Below, in pieces: positions 25,810-38,796 of a stretch of 64,000 nt of DNA. The stretch is from NCBI GenBank assembly GCA_023101725.1, contig JALJCO010003064.1, positions 124,001 through 188,000 on the forward strand. Reading direction: 5' to 3'. The notes below the pieces were generated by a model. It worked only from the letters and a program-made list of their open reading frames with translations. It was not told where the DNA came from and did no database searches. Positions within the stretch are counted from its first letter, which is position 1. Each line of letters begins with the position of its first letter. The DNA comes from Atherinomorus stipes. Its lineage: Eukaryota; Chordata; Actinopteri; Atheriniformes; Atherinidae. The translations under genes were made by a program, and so were the position numbers.

Positions 25810-26860
25810 GTAGGTCAAGCTGTGGTCGGACTTTGCTAAAGGCTATCTGTTAGCAACATGTGCATTTCAGACAGTGAGCTACGTTTATCAGACAAGACAG
25901 CGTTTAGAAAATAAATAAACGTACAGGTAATGACAAGGTTGTGGTCGCCTCCCTCAGTGTTGCTGCAGAAGTTTTCTTTTAAATCCATTTGTTTGAAAAC
26001 CCAGACCTGACTGCTCAGCAGTTACTCAGCTCCACTCGCGCAGTTGAATCAGCGAGGGAGAGGGTGAGAGCGGAGGGTGGAATCACAGAGGAGGGGGGAG
26101 GCTGTTTGCTTGATAGTGTGCTCTTATTGGAGCAATTGAATTACGTAGAATGATAAGCCGCTGTCTGATTCAACCATTTTTGAACAAAGAAACAAAGCTG
26201 ACAGACCATAAACAGGAACTTTGATTCTCACTCTGGACATTCACATGGCCTCATCAGTGCACAACAGATCATATTATACCCCCCAAACCCCAGAAAAGTG
26301 AAATTTGATGTCATGGCACCTTTAAAGAATATGCCCATTTTTTGTTAGAAGTACAAAAACTATAGGCCTGGCTGGGCCCTCCCTGACAGAGCCCTGAGCC
26401 CCCCCTGGGGGGCCCGCCCTCCAGTTTGAGAGCAACTGATTTAAAGCAACATATGGAATATATTATAGTCATTGTGTATTGTGTATAGTCACTCGTTACC
26501 CCCCCTCCGTCCACTGCCTGTGCTCCTGTCTGGTCCAGACAACACAATAAATCCGTTGCTATTTTAGTCAATGAGAAGCAGTCCACTACTCCGCCGGTGC
26601 TCCACTCCTCTCCAGCTCGTCCGCTCAGGTCCGTCGGCCTCCTCCAAAAATACGGATCATCTCTATTTTCTGGTCCGCTCCGATCTGCCCGACACCGTTT
26701 GGAGGAAGCTGCAAAGCTCAATGAGTGTAAACATCCAGGATATAAAAGTTCTTTTTGATATCTACTCCAGAAATAGTTGATTGATGTATATAACTGGTTG
26801 TGGACAGTGTACTTACCCATAATTGACGAGAAATGTATCAAAACCTGGCTTGAACGATGC
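25810..26860. repeat. Repeat-derived segment (approximate)
   Basis: GTGAAATTTGATGTCATGGC then ACCTTTAA at about 26298-26325 is a recurrent fish repeat end. Adjacent sequence yields a 183-codon reverse frame with no protein-like features. Left boundary unclear. Confidence 0.3.
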
Positions 26861-27146
26861 AATGCTTCTTTTGGTTGTAAGTTGCAATGAATGTAAAGTT
26901 TGTTGTCACCGCTGTTTATCTACTCTATCTACCGCTTGAACTTGGAAATCTTGTGCATGCTCTTTTGCCTGCTTTGCGGCTGAACGGGGAGGGGGCTGGG
27001 GGTCAGTGTACGGGGATTTTTGCAGCTCGCCGGGAAGACGGACTGGAGTGCAGTGGACGGGAGGTGTTAGAGTGTTACTGACCAAACTAACCTTCATCTG
27101 CAGCACTCTAACTTTTCTGTTGTCTCCCTCTGCTCTTCATTACCAG

Positions 27147-27363
27147 GCTGCTGCTGACTTTGCTAAGGCCCACCTGCCAGAGGCTCTGCGCCAGCAGCTA
27201 TTGACCTATGAACGGGAAAAGGAGCGAGACAGAGAAAAAGAAAAGGAGAAGGATGAAAAGAAAGAGAGAATCAGCCTCTCTTACCCCTCAATTCTGGAGC
27301 AGCAAATACTGACGGTGGATAGAGAAATGCTGGACAAGCTCTCTGCCACTTACAATGAAGCAG
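27147..27363 (+). CDS. ppm1l: PPM1L coding exon 2
   Basis: The acceptor ends in ..TTACCAG and the donor is CAG|GTGTGT. The exon starts in phase 0 with AAADFAK and ends one base into a Gly codon (phase 1). It encodes the helix LPEALRQQL and the conserved ILEQQIL..DREML block. Between them lies a stretch very rich in Lys, Glu and Arg that is longer than in mammals. Confidence 0.93.
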
Positions 27364-30300
27364 GTGTGTATCTGTTAAGCATCACAAATACTTGTGCTTC
27401 ACTATCCAAGTTTCACAATGCAAAATGTACGTATATTTTTGCATGTTTGCTCATTTTGGGATGCTACTTTGTCTTTTTAGAAAGTACATGGGCTCATAAA
27501 TTGGCCTTGATCTAAACGTGCACATAAACTATGTCAGCCTGAATGTGTGACCATGTGACTAGAAGGCACACAAATGGATTTAAGCCTTGAAAGCTGATCA
27601 TTACCACAGACATAAGAAAGAAATAAATGTGTTAAATGATCCTTAAAATGCTGCATGCAATGCAGTATTTTCTCCTCTACTGTTTGACTTGACGGTTGTT
27701 GAATAGTGACTGTCAGCAGCCCAAGGCCTTGCTTATTCAGCTGTTTAAATACAAGTTGATCTTCACAAGGCTTGTAGTAATTATCTACGGAAGAAAGAGA
27801 ACGGGGAAATACGAGAGAGAGAGTGATGGATGGAAAGTGTTAGGGGAAAGGTCAGAAAGAGGGAGATGAGGGGAAAGGGACAATTGTGTCAGTGAAACTT
27901 ATACAGGAGAGAGAGAAAATAGGACCCGGTAAATGAGGGAAAACAATATCTAATACATGAGTAAAAAGGGGGTGATGGCAAAGGGGCATTTGACTGCACA
28001 GTGACGGGAAAGTAAAAGGAATTGTACACAAACTGCAGATACATGGAGGCCTCATTATTTAACTGACTCAGAGTTTTCTACTGGGTTCACGACATTCGAA
28101 ATTTGACCAGGCTAAGAAAATATTTTAACTGCAGGCTTAATTGTTTTCTATGGCAACATTATTGGTTCATTAAACATTAGAGGAGAGGTTCTAAGTTAAT
28201 TTCAAGGTTTAACTATGGAGTCAATTGTCCAGCCTCAAGAATGCAACATTCCTGTGAGAATGTCACTTTCCCTCTGGTGACCTGAAACTGACTCCCTTAG
28301 TTTAGTTGGTAAATACAGGAGAGACACCATCTCAGTGGGTATGGTCACATGTGCAGCAACAGTTTGATATTAACTCCATTAAGACTTTACACTAACAAGA
28401 CAACATTAGGCCTATTTTCTTATTTTTAGACCAGTGAGGCCTTTTTGTAAGTGAGCAATTATCTAGTTAAGTGATGATGAATATACAAATCTTAGCGGCA
28501 TCATGTAGACATTAACACACCTCAAACTCACTTTTACACTCTACCTAAGTGGTTGTGGCATCTTGTGACCTCACAAGCATTACAACAAATACTTAAGGCT
28601 CTGTCGTTGTCAGGTCTGGTCATTATGTTTGTCATTATTGTTTTGTTTTTCAAGAACTTTGTCTCAAGATCTGCCAACACAGATTCTGATATTCAGTAGT
28701 TCATTGTAGAAAAGATAAACCTTTGAGGATGTTTGTCCATGTTTTGATAAATGTGAATACAATTAAAAGTCAATGGGCACAACAGATTTCAGATGCGCAG
28801 GTGGACATAGTGTGAGCCTGAGTCATTAGTTGCATCATGTTCAGTAACATGTAAATAAGAATATAAGTTGAATAACCTTCCTGCAACTCAACCACACATC
28901 ATAATGAGAATGTTGTTTTATTTAGATAGAGGTAAATATTTGGAATATTTATCTACGATAAGTGGAAAGATTTTGGTATGAAATGAGCTGTAGGTAAAAT
29001 CACTTAATTTATTTCAGTTTGACATTGAAAAGCATCATTCTTAAAGAAGTTTTCTTCACAAACTCTTCCAGAACTTTCCTTAACTTTCCTTTCCTTTTTG
29101 TTTCTTTTCTCATTTAAGACTGTTTTTCAAATAAGAACAAAAAATCGTCTATGACAACATTTGATATAACATCACCAACAGAAATTGTCAAACAAAGGAA
29201 CATCCAACCAAAGTTGTAATGCAAAGATACTGTATGCTTGAAAATGGAAGGAAAGAAAATGTGATTACCTCCCATTAGACTGTAAGTCTGAACAGTGTGT
29301 AGCTTTAACTGACATGTGATGGGGTAAAGTAACATGAAAGAGCCATTGAGGTCTTGCATCCTCCTGAGGATGATGGGTCATATGATACACTAAAAATGAC
29401 TATTAAGATGTGCAGACTTGGAGCACCCAGTCTGGAGGCGACAGCTGATAATTACCTTTCAGGAAACAATGTCCTGCTGCTGCATTACCTTTTGTTGCTC
29501 TTAATCTCTTCATGCTTTTTTTTTTTTTTTTTAAGCATTAACCTCTACCTCTGGCATCCGCTTTCTGGCCACTGTTGCTCTCAAAACAGACGCCAAAAAA
29601 ATCTCTCAACCTGATCCGTCTCTCTTTCCCCAAACTCCATGAACTATTGAGTTTATTCTGTAAATACACTTACATTATTTTGGCTTTCTATTCTGTATCA
29701 ATGCATCTGCCATACTTCATTTATACAGGACAATAAATTTTGATTGCTTACCAAACTAATTGTTACATTTAAGCATCATTACAATGAGAAAACTTCTGTG
29801 TCATCTAGTGTAAGCATTAGACATTAAGAGATTGAATTTGCTGCAGTATTTATACAGGCTTTCTTGCCAGCGTCTCAGGGGGAATCTGCTGATGTGGTAA
29901 AAGTTGTGCATTCTTGTCCCAGAATCAAATTCAACAATCACGCCGTTTAGAGTGCAGCGCTCCCAGCTTTCTCTTGTAATCGGGACCTAAATTGAAGTGG
30001 CAACGGGCGTAGAGTGAGTTAGAATACAGAGATACACTCTCAATTCAGCTCTCTGTCCTCAGGACAACAACATATCTGGTTTATCCCCTGCTCATTCATC
30101 CCCCCGTTTATCAGCAAACATAAGGGCTTGCAAGAAAGACAGCAGAGATGGGACTTTGATGCAATGCCCAGGAGCTTAGAGTCTATTATGGAAACAGTCT
30201 CCTCGCTGCAGCATGATATTCTGTTAACCTTTATGTACTATTGTGGCAAATCTCAGCACATTTGAAGCAGTCATATGAACAGTCGGTACTTGTTGACTTG

Positions 30301-33300
30301 AGCTGACAGTTATACATGTGATTTTCCATTAAAGAGTTTGTCCTATGATAGAAGTACCATTCTTTCCGTACTGTCGAGCGTACCTGAACATAAGCCACAC
30401 CCGCTAGAAAATGAGATGTGTTCATATACAGGCCGCACTCGTCCATAAGCCGTATGACACATTGTAAGTTGAGTTTTTTACACAAAGACTTTAAAACGGC
30501 TGACTGAATTGAACCACCGAAGCTCTCAACCAATTGAGATGTTTGGGCCAAAAGTACCAGCTTGTTGCAGAGAATTAACTGCATGTTTAGAGAATGATTT
30601 AGAAATAAAGGGGAGGGGGAAAAAAGAAATAAAGGGGTAATCTTGTGGACGTGCAGAAATCATTAGAAAAATTTACTACTTCTTTTTTTTATTATTATTT
30701 TTACAATGCAGGATATAACCACACTTTACAGTGTATTTATTTGGTAAGTCATGTCCCATTTTTGACAGGAAGGTGAGATAAAACTGTGAATGCAGACAGT
30801 CAGCAACATGAATGCACATGTACAACGCACATTTCAGCGTCAGACTTGCAGAACATTTCTAAAATAAAATGACAATATGGATAAAGCAAATGTTTCTGTG
30901 TCAATATTGCAACAAAGACCACTTTTATTACACCCAAGGAAATTTAAACACCATACACATGATGTAATGTATCCACATGACCATTCTCAAGACTCTTAAA
31001 GTGTCCCTTTGTCTTTGCTCGAATAGTTCATTTTAGCTTATTATTTTCATTTATATTTATTTGCTGCAATGAATGTTTTTCAGCTTTGCTTTGACTCCAA
31101 CGTTTTCTGATGATTTCACAAAACACCATTTGTTCCATTACCCTGAAAGTAAGTGTTTGTTCAAATCAAGTATGTTTGCAGAAGTTTCTTTGAACTTTTG
31201 TGTGCGGCACGCTTTAGTCCACTTTGCGGTAGAGGAAAAAACCCTGTTTGATCTGAGGCGGCATCAGATATTTCCATCAGCCCTTTATGAAAACCAGTTA
31301 TGTAAATGAAGTTGTATCAAACATTTATCTCCTTTGCATGCTAATTTGCTTTGCACTTTATTAATTTAAGTGAAATTACTAGTTAATTTTTATGTAAGTG
31401 TTCAAAGAGCACTTGCTTCAGTGGGGGGATGCATTTTTACTGAGGGATGCTTAAGCCTAATATAATGATATGAAAATGTTCAGTACTTTGAGCTGAAAGT
31501 AGTCGTATTAGAAGGGCTTTGATTTTTTTTTTTTTTTATCAATATCAGTCCTAATAGATCCGATCAGAACATTGTAATTTGTCTTCTGCTTTGTCTTATG
31601 CAAACATGTCTCCTTACCTTGTTCACTCATATCTCTTGCTCATGTCTGCTGTTCCTCCTCCATCCTAATTATGTCATTAAGGAATTAGGGGTCCTCCAAG
31701 ATGGTGGAGGAGGTTTGATTTCCAGATCACAGAAGGACAGGAGGAGGCATAAGTGACCTATTGATGCACACACTTTTTGCTAGGCTTTGACAAATGGGAA
31801 AGCAATGGCAAATTACATCAGTGTAAATCTTGTTGGAGAGTTGGATAAGCCACTTGAATTCATAAAAAACCATAAACACGAAACAGATTTGACTTGTTCC
31901 CCACAACAGATCAATGACATTTATCTTGCATGTTGTACTACAGTTTATGAGTGTAGGGGTTTTTGGCTGCTCACTTAAATTTCTGATGCTTCAGGAGACT
32001 TTTTACAGCAGTTTAGGCTCTCTGCTTGACTGCCAGAGTCCCAAGTCTTTCATCGTGATCAAAGCTCAATCGTGATTATCTTTTTACGTTATTCAGTGTT
32101 GACTGGGGATTCAAAATCTTAAAATGCTGCTTAAAATTGTTTAAGCACTTTTTGTGCTTCTACAGCCAGTCAGTAGTGTTAGGAGAACAAAAATAGGGAG
32201 AATTTTGCTCTAAGACAAATATCGGATTGTGTTGTTAGAAAGAGCTGAGTTTAGAAGGCATCTCTAATCACCTCATCTTTAAATGAATGCAAATTTGTTA
32301 ATGCTGTCTTAAATGGATGGGTATATTTCAAAACTGCAGGTGGATGGTTTGCATTGTGGATTATGTAGGCACCACTTATGACAAAGATGATGAAAATCAG
32401 ATAAAAAAGACGCTTTTGTGCTGCAATAGAAATTGGTGGTGCTTTGTTTTTAAACCACTTCCTGATCCACAAGATTTTCAGTAGTGTCAATCTTTCAAAA
32501 TTATGATAAACTCAAACTCACAACAAATCAGATTATTTAGTTTAATAGAAAAAAATATATATCCTTCCATTCTTTTAGTCATATAAATCATTGGATAAAA
32601 CAAAAAGCCTTCAATCTACATACAAGCTTTTGCAGAACTACATATATTAAGAAAATTAAACCAACCCTGAACTGGACTCATTGCTAACTATTAGAAAGAA
32701 TAAAGCCTGTAGATGACAAAAAGCATGGACTGTCTACAGGTTAAAGAGACCGACCAGTAATATGCCAGCTTAGTGTTGCCCAGACTTTATGCACCGGCTC
32801 AAAATGATGCACTTACTAAGAGTATACATGTCAGGAGGAGTGCGAGTCCAGCAGCCAAAGATGACAGCTCTCATGGGGAACAACTCTTTGTGGACTAATT
32901 GGCAAGAAAGTCTTTTATTTTATTTTATTCTAGAAAAGCTCTAACTTTGAAGTCAGAGGTTGCTAGTCATGACCTCATACTTTATTTTTCATATTAACTG
33001 CCATGTATTGAGAGCTGAGAGGTGTCCTGTCAGTTTGCAAACTCGGAACTTGCAGAATGATATAAACTGGAGTGGATGGCGAACGGGGCCGAGATGTTAA
33101 TCTTATTGGAGTGTTGAAGGTTTGTCTGGCCAAGCGAAGCTGATAATTAGCATGGGCAAAGGAGTGCATGTGGGCTATGGTGCCATTTTAATGGGCAATT
33201 CTGAATGAATGCATGGCATGGTTGGGCTAATTGGGGAAGGGTGTGCTCGGAAAGTACCTCAGTCCATTATCTCCATCACCATGGGAACTAGATAAAGATA

Positions 33301-36300
33301 ATTAGCTGGACAGCATGGCAGAGCGCTGCAGCAGCCATATGCGCGAGCAGCAGGATTAGGGGATGCACACAATGATGAAACTAAAAGAAAGATTTTCTTT
33401 TTTTAAGAACTGAGTTGTTAATTCACAATTGAGGCATCAGCATTCCCTTCAGTCAGTGTAGTCTTCCTTTTAGCTGTTTCTCTTGTCATTGCATATTTTT
33501 TCTAACCCATAGCTTCAATAAATATTGAATCTACTTTCATTATATCTCTGCCTTTCTTTCAGCTCCCCCGCCCTTCCTGTACTCTCACTTTCTTTCATCT
33601 TGATCCTCTGCAGCATGTTCCCTCATCTTGTTGCTCATAAAGCGACTGTATCAGGTCCAGGTCAGAGGAACTGACCCAGAAGGACCCATCACAGGAGCGA
33701 TGGATTTAGTTTGTAAAAGTAAAATCCCTGAGACAAACTGTAATAGCTGGCCAACATCTCACCAAGATGTGAACCCAGCTAACTCTGAAATGTTAGTAGG
33801 TCATTCACATTCTTTTAAGTGGCATTCAAACTAGCTTTGTTTTAGCCTTTTTCCTTCCTCCTGGTGCATATTTTAACACCCAGATGCTGGGTGTGACTCT
33901 GCTGTGTCCTACTTTTCTCTTCTTTCTCTCTGTACATCATCGCTCTCTGTCTCTCTGTCCGGGTGGTCCCACCACGGGTGGTGGGACTCCCTGTTTTTTC
34001 TTTTCTTTTTATCCCTCTCTCCTTTGCTGCCTTCTCCCATTCCTCCGTTTGTCTTTACCCTGTGTGAGCAGATGGTCAACCAGGCAGATCTGTTCTTTCT
34101 CTGCAGGACTTTGGATCCCATACAATAGGCCTCAGATTCAGTTCTGCCTGGCTAGGAAGCTAAACAAAGAGAGGAAGAAAAAATAAGGCACGTGGGAGAG
34201 TGTTGTAAGAAGGAGAAGTTACTTCAAAGACTTTTTGCCTTGTTAGCACATGCTTTCATGTGCTGCTTTGTTTCCACAGTTTTACTTTATGCTGGAGAGG
34301 AGATTAAAAAGCTGTATTTTCCTGGCAATGTGCATTATGAAATATTTGCCTTTTTTTGATCTTTAATCATTTATGTTTTGATTTGAGCATCCCGTAGTTA
34401 AAGTGCTTTAGATTTGACATTAAGCTCCAGAAGATATTAGTTTTTCCAGCTATCATGTAATATTTAACAGAAATTGATTTAAAGCAATACAGGCGGGCAT
34501 GAATCTCATGTCAGCATGTCAGTCGCTCCACCACTTTGGCACAGACAGAAATATCTCAGCAACTATTTGACTGACAGGCTTGAAATTTTGCAGACGTTCG
34601 TTCTTCCCTGAGGACGAATCCTAAGGACTCTGGTGATCTCCTGACATTTTCACTAACAACATTTGATGTTTGGAGAGAAATGTGTCAGCTGTGGGCTGCC
34701 AAGAATTTTCTGTGATTCTCTTGTATTTCTTTCCCCTTTTCTTTTCCCTCATTTTTCATTTGCCACATTTTCGCCTCCTTCTACTCCTGCTTCAGGCACT
34801 ACATGTCTGGTAGCTCTGCTGTCTGATAAGGAGTTGACAGTGGCCAATGTTGGAGACTCTCGCGGAGTTTTGTGCGATAAAGACGGCAATGCCATTCCCC
34901 TATCGCATGACCACAAACCTTACCAGCTCAAGGAACGCAAGAGGATCAAGAAGGCTGGTGAGAAAACTGCAATTTTCAAGTACTTCTGAGCAAAAGAACA
35001 CACAAAGCTTTAGTTAAAACTTGAGGGAACATCAGACACCAGATTGTTGTCATGAAAATGTAAAATAAGCCATCTCGTGATCAAAGCACAGAACCATTAT
35101 AATGTTGTTTTTGTTGGGTTTTTTTCCCCACATCTTGTGTCTCAGCCTGACATCAAAACCTACTGTCTGATAGACAATCTGCTTCTAAAGCAGTGTGTTA
35201 TCAGTTCCAGCCAGGCAGTGGAAATTATTTAAGGTGTATTTGTAGTCATAATTCTCACCCAAGCTCCATCTGCATACCGTGCTGAGTTTCACAGCAGATT
35301 GTAAAACTAGTCAGTCAGGAAACTGAAGCCCAACATCTCCATCTAATGGCTGACTTTAGTAATGAATCTATGTGCAAATGTGACTGTCAGCAGGTCAGGC
35401 ACCTAAAGCTTAAGTAATCCAAACACAGTTGTTACACCAGTACACATGCAGACAGATGATGCAACCTGTAGTTGTATAAATGGATGTTAATAAGAGAAAA
35501 TGTGCCGTCTCAAGACTTTTCAAAATTTCAGTGATGGATTAAATGGATGGTATTGATTTGAAATGTAATGTAAAAAAAAAGCCTGTTCTCAGTTGTTAGC
35601 ATAAACAGTGTTAAAGAAGAATTGTGCTTTATATGATTGTCACTATCATCAAGCTCTCACAATGTGATATTAATTCAAAAGTTTAAAGCTGCTAACATCA
35701 TGACTCAAATCACTAATAAAAAGTTGATCTTTGGGGGGGGAATCCCAAATTTGATCCTTTAGGCATCTTGAGACCTGAAGTATATATTAAATTAGCAGTT
35801 TGTTGAAGATTAGCTTTATATTAACTTGATCATTTTAATGAATCATATCCTTGGGTGGGACAGGTTTGTTTTTTCTTTTCTAGGCTTAAAATGCATCCAT
35901 TGACATATTTTCAATCATTTATTATGGCTGTTTCTGCCTGCAGCTGTACAGAGATGTTCCATAGTGTCTGTTTGGTGTCTCAAGAGGATCTTTAATTGAT
36001 TTTCTGCAGTTGAATAAACAGCCCTTACAGTAAAATGCAAACTCATAAAATGAAAGAAATTAAATGAACATGGATCATTTATTTTGTGAAGAAAAATAAA
36101 TACATTCTGATGATACGCAGCAACGATGAACGGCTGAATTTTGTCCATCATAGTGTTTCAGGAAGACGTCCCTGTAAGGATTTTGGTTAACTTGATGCTT
36201 TTTATCGAGGAAAGTTGCATGTCACGGTTTTTTTCTCAGGCTGATATCAATATTTACAGTCATGGTTTGAACTTTGAAAAAAAAGGTCCAACTGATGTCC

Positions 36301-37085
36301 CTGTTGAGGAGGATGCTGTGGCCAAAGATGGAAGTCTGCACCCTATCCTCTCACTTCCAGTAGAATTCCCTGCTTGCAAGTTTGTGGAAGTCACAGAGGC
36401 CACACAGCTGTACTTGCAGGATGTGACATGAACTGAAATGTATCCAACAAAAACAGCTCAATTTTTAAGCCCAGCATTGAGCACAGAGTAGGTTAACGAA
36501 AGGAAAAAAAAATGTCAGTGGTTATGATCCTTAATTTGGACTCTGATGTGATCTCTTAGTTTTGGTGTTAATTTAGAAAAAAAAAAAAAAAAAACATAAT
36601 GCCAATTTTTTCCTTTTTAGTGTCAATTTGACTTTTCTTTACTCTTCTCAACTGTAACCTTTTATTTGTCATAATTCTTCTTTTACCGTCTTCTCTCCGT
36701 TGACATCCACAATTTATCCTCCCCCCCCCCGCCTTTATCCACAGGTGGCTTCATCAGTTTCAATGGCTCATGGCGTGTCCAGGGCATCTTGGCTATGTCC
36801 CGTTCCCTGGGCGATTACCCTCTGAAAAACCTCAACGTGGTCGTTCCCGATCCTGACATCATGTCCTTTGACCTGAACAAGCTGCAGCCCGAGTTCATGA
36901 TCCTGGCATCAGATGGCTTGTGGGACACCTTCAGCAACGAGGAGGCTGTTCGCTTCATCAGGGAGCGACTGGACGAGCCGCACTTTGGCGCCAAGAGCAT
37001 CGTCCTCCAGTCCTTCTACCGTGGTTGCCCTGACAACATCACAGTAATGGTGGTGAAGTTTAAAGGGAAAACCAATGAAAAGTAG
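27147..37085 (+). CDS. ppm1l: PPM1L, PP2C-family Ser/Thr phosphatase 1L, last three coding exons (5' partial)
   Basis: Metal-dependent PP2C phosphatase. The mammalian protein is an ER-membrane-anchored enzyme that dephosphorylates stress-kinase pathway components such as TAK1 and ASK1, and the ceramide transporter. Three spliced exons (27147-27363, 34796-34957, 36745-37085) join in frame across two phase-1 introns to give 239 C-terminal residues. Visible PP2C motifs are VANVGDSRGVL and LSHDHKP in the middle exon, and AMSRSLGDYPLKN, ASDGLWD and CPDNITVMVV in the last. The Asp of DGLWD and the Asp of CPDN are metal-binding positions in the family. The first ~133 residues (membrane anchor, RRDHMEDR and DGHGGE motifs in the human protein) belong to an exon outside the window. 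The first exon here carries about 14 extra, mostly Lys/Glu/Arg residues compared with my recollection of human PPM1L. Identity is near-certain from colinear similarity. Which fish paralogue it is cannot be decided. Confidence 0.95.
27364..34795 (+). other. ppm1l: PPM1L intron 2
   Basis: GT..AG intron of 7.4 kb without a recognisable gene. It holds the dispersed repeat at 34495-34670, a degenerate repeat-like patch near 30378-30470 (CATAAGCC and GGCCGCAC motifs) and a hairpin at 33966-33987. Pyrimidine-rich sequence at 33850-34060 yields only low-complexity frames. Confidence 0.8.
34495..34670. repeat. Dispersed teleost repeat next to PPM1L exon 3
   Basis: AATATCTCAGCAACTATTTG, TTGAAATTTTGCAGACGTTC, GAGGACGAATCCTA and GGTGATCTCCTGACATTTTC match a widespread fish interspersed repeat. 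It ends about 125 bp before the exon. Confidence 0.55.
34796..34957 (+). CDS. ppm1l: PPM1L coding exon 3
   Basis: The acceptor is CTTCAG and the donor is CTG|GTGAGA, phase 1 at both ends. It encodes GTTCLVALLSDKELTVANVG, then DSRGVLCDKDGNAIPLSHDH and a KPYQLKERKRIKKAG tail. It is nearly identical to mammalian PPM1L. GDSR and LSHDHKP are standard PP2C motifs. Confidence 0.96.
34958..36744 (+). other. ppm1l: PPM1L intron 3
   Basis: GT..AG intron of 1.8 kb. The acceptor follows a C10 run at 36721-36730. It contains one unexplained 96-codon frame (36141-36431, see findings) and otherwise AT-rich sequence with an A-tract at about 36576-36594. Confidence 0.85.
36745..37085 (+). CDS. ppm1l: PPM1L coding exon 4 (last, with stop)
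   Basis: The acceptor ATCCACAG follows a C-rich tract. The exon runs from GGFISFNGSWRVQGIL to the stop TAG at 37083-37085. It contains SRSLGDYPLKN, the metal-binding DGLWD and CPDN motifs, and the C-terminus KFKGKTNEK. That tail is about two residues shorter than in human and diverges from it. Confidence 0.96.
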
Positions 37086-37311
37086 TCATCTACCCTCAGA
37101 TTGCATATATGTTATGTTTTTATTCAAATAAGAATAGGGTTAAAGTGAAAGATTTTTTTTCTGTGAGAACTATTTCTATCAGAGACGTTCACAGCTGTTC
37201 CCCTTCATCAAACTTCACCTCCTCTTTACTTTTACTGCAATGAAAATGTCTTTCACTTAAATTTGGCCAAACCTTTGAGACTCCATAATGTGAGGTGGGT
37301 TGCTGTTATGC

Positions 37312-37317
37312 AATAAA
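37312..37317 (+). promoter_or_regulatory. ppm1l: Proximal poly(A) signal AATAAA of PPM1L
   Basis: AATAAA lies 227 bases after the stop. It is followed by a TTTTGTTTTGTG tract and, further on, GTGTGTTTTG, a typical GU-rich downstream element. Confidence 0.55.
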
Positions 37318-38790
37318 CAGCTTTTGTTTTGTGCAGCCGTGGATGGGCCCATGAGTCTGCGCATGCATGCAAGAGTGTATGCGCGCGCATGTGTGTTTTG
37401 AGAATGAATGAGAGGCGAAATGGTGACTGATTTCACTTCATGCTGAAGTTGCACACAAGTCTCATATTTACAGGGAAGTGGTCATCAGTGATGGCGGATA
37501 TGTGATGTCTTGGTCGTTCAGTTCATTCATTGTCTAAGAGCATCAAACTCACTCTGTGTGTCCACATTATCAACAAAGTGATGTGCTGAAAAGTCAGTGC
37601 TTAAACATTGTGGCAACTTATTTTTTCTCGTATGTGTATAAATCGTCAAAGTAAATTTACCTTTATTCGCCAACAAAAATGTTAACGAAGCCTGAGCTCC
37701 TCATATTACTGCTCTTACTGTACAGCAATAGAATTAACTGCATTTTTATACCACATTTGCTGCACGGGAAAATCTGGATGCAAGAATGGATGATTCACTT
37801 TTTGTTGCGGTTCCCTTTGTTTTTAAATATTTTTTTAGTATAGCTGTTGTCTTCATTTGAGATGATTATTGATAATTTCTTTTCCAGTAAAAACTCATGC
37901 CTCTTTTGTTTATACCTTTTAAAGACTTTTAGAGCTGACAGGTTGACCTGCCACTCTGTTCGAACCCAGCTTATCAAGATCTGTGTGACTAATATTAATG
38001 TAAAATGTAACTGTAGTTTATCAGCGTGTAATAAAGTGACTATAACGTTTAACATATTGAGTGATAATGTAATGACATCTGACTATGACTGACTGCAAAT
38101 AATGAGTTTATAAGATTTCATTTCTGAAACGATTTAAAATGATCAAATAGAATATTTGATCATGATAAATGGCAGTTATATAAATTTATTCAGACATTCG
38201 TATCCCCATGTTGGATTTAAAACACTTATACAAAAAACAAACAAACAAAAAAACACCATGATGTTGATATGCTATTTTTCTCTATAGGTTTTCTTATGTT
38301 ATCATTAATCTCTCAGCCATTGACAGTATAATCTGCTTAAACTGAAAGTTAACTATTGATATGATGACTAAGAGAAAAGTCCCTCGTCCTAATTCATATC
38401 ACATTTGTTTTTCTCTAGACTGGGAGTCAAAATAGAACAAACCTTTTAATGAGTTATTGTTGCCTTATGTTTTTTCTGCTGCCAAATCTACTGATGTAAT
38501 GCAGTCAATCACACTACACACGGTGCACAACATCAGGGTTGAACTTTAAACAAAATGTAGAGAAACATAATAGAAATGTCTCCAGGAGGCTATAAGATGA
38601 ATGTATATGCTCTCTCCCATGATGACACACACACTCACACACAGTTCGACATGCATCCGTTCCTGAATTGACTTCAGAGCTGTACACCAGATGAAACTGT
38701 TTGTGCTTATATTTTTTTTTTCCAGATTTTATTCCTTTGTAATGTACCTTACAGAATGTTTGTGGCATTTGTAATTGTTTTTGTTTACCT

Positions 38791-38796
38791 AATAAA
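38791..38796 (+). promoter_or_regulatory. ppm1l: Distal poly(A) signal AATAAA of PPM1L
   Basis: AATAAA preceded by a T/G-rich run (TTGTAATTGTTTTTGTTTACC). The downstream GU element is weak, so this is the less certain of the two candidate ends. Confidence 0.4.

Larger units (their letters stand above)
1..27146 (+). other. ppm1l: PPM1L intron 1, 3' part (inferred), repeat-rich
   Basis: No exon with recognisable homology occurs before 27147. The PPM1L N-terminal exon would form a single ORF of about 130 residues, and no such frame is present, so it must lie further upstream. The long first intron agrees with the very large intron 1 of mammalian PPM1L. The contents are the mobile elements and microsatellites listed separately, separated by AT-rich unique sequence. 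Confidence 0.7.

Noticed and set aside
26311..26862. 183-codon reverse-strand frame
   Set aside because: The longest uninterrupted frame in the window, but it lies in repeat-like DNA, has no domain or signal and uses low-complexity Gly/Pro patches. No splice context links it to a gene.
33628..33834. 68-codon frame behind a CTCTGCAG acceptor-like site in PPM1L intron 2
   Set aside because: PPM1L exons 2 and 3 join in frame without it, and the peptide has no known counterpart.
37930..37985. GTTCGAACCC, a tRNA T-loop-like string
   Set aside because: No acceptor stem, anticodon arm or D-arm can be formed around it.
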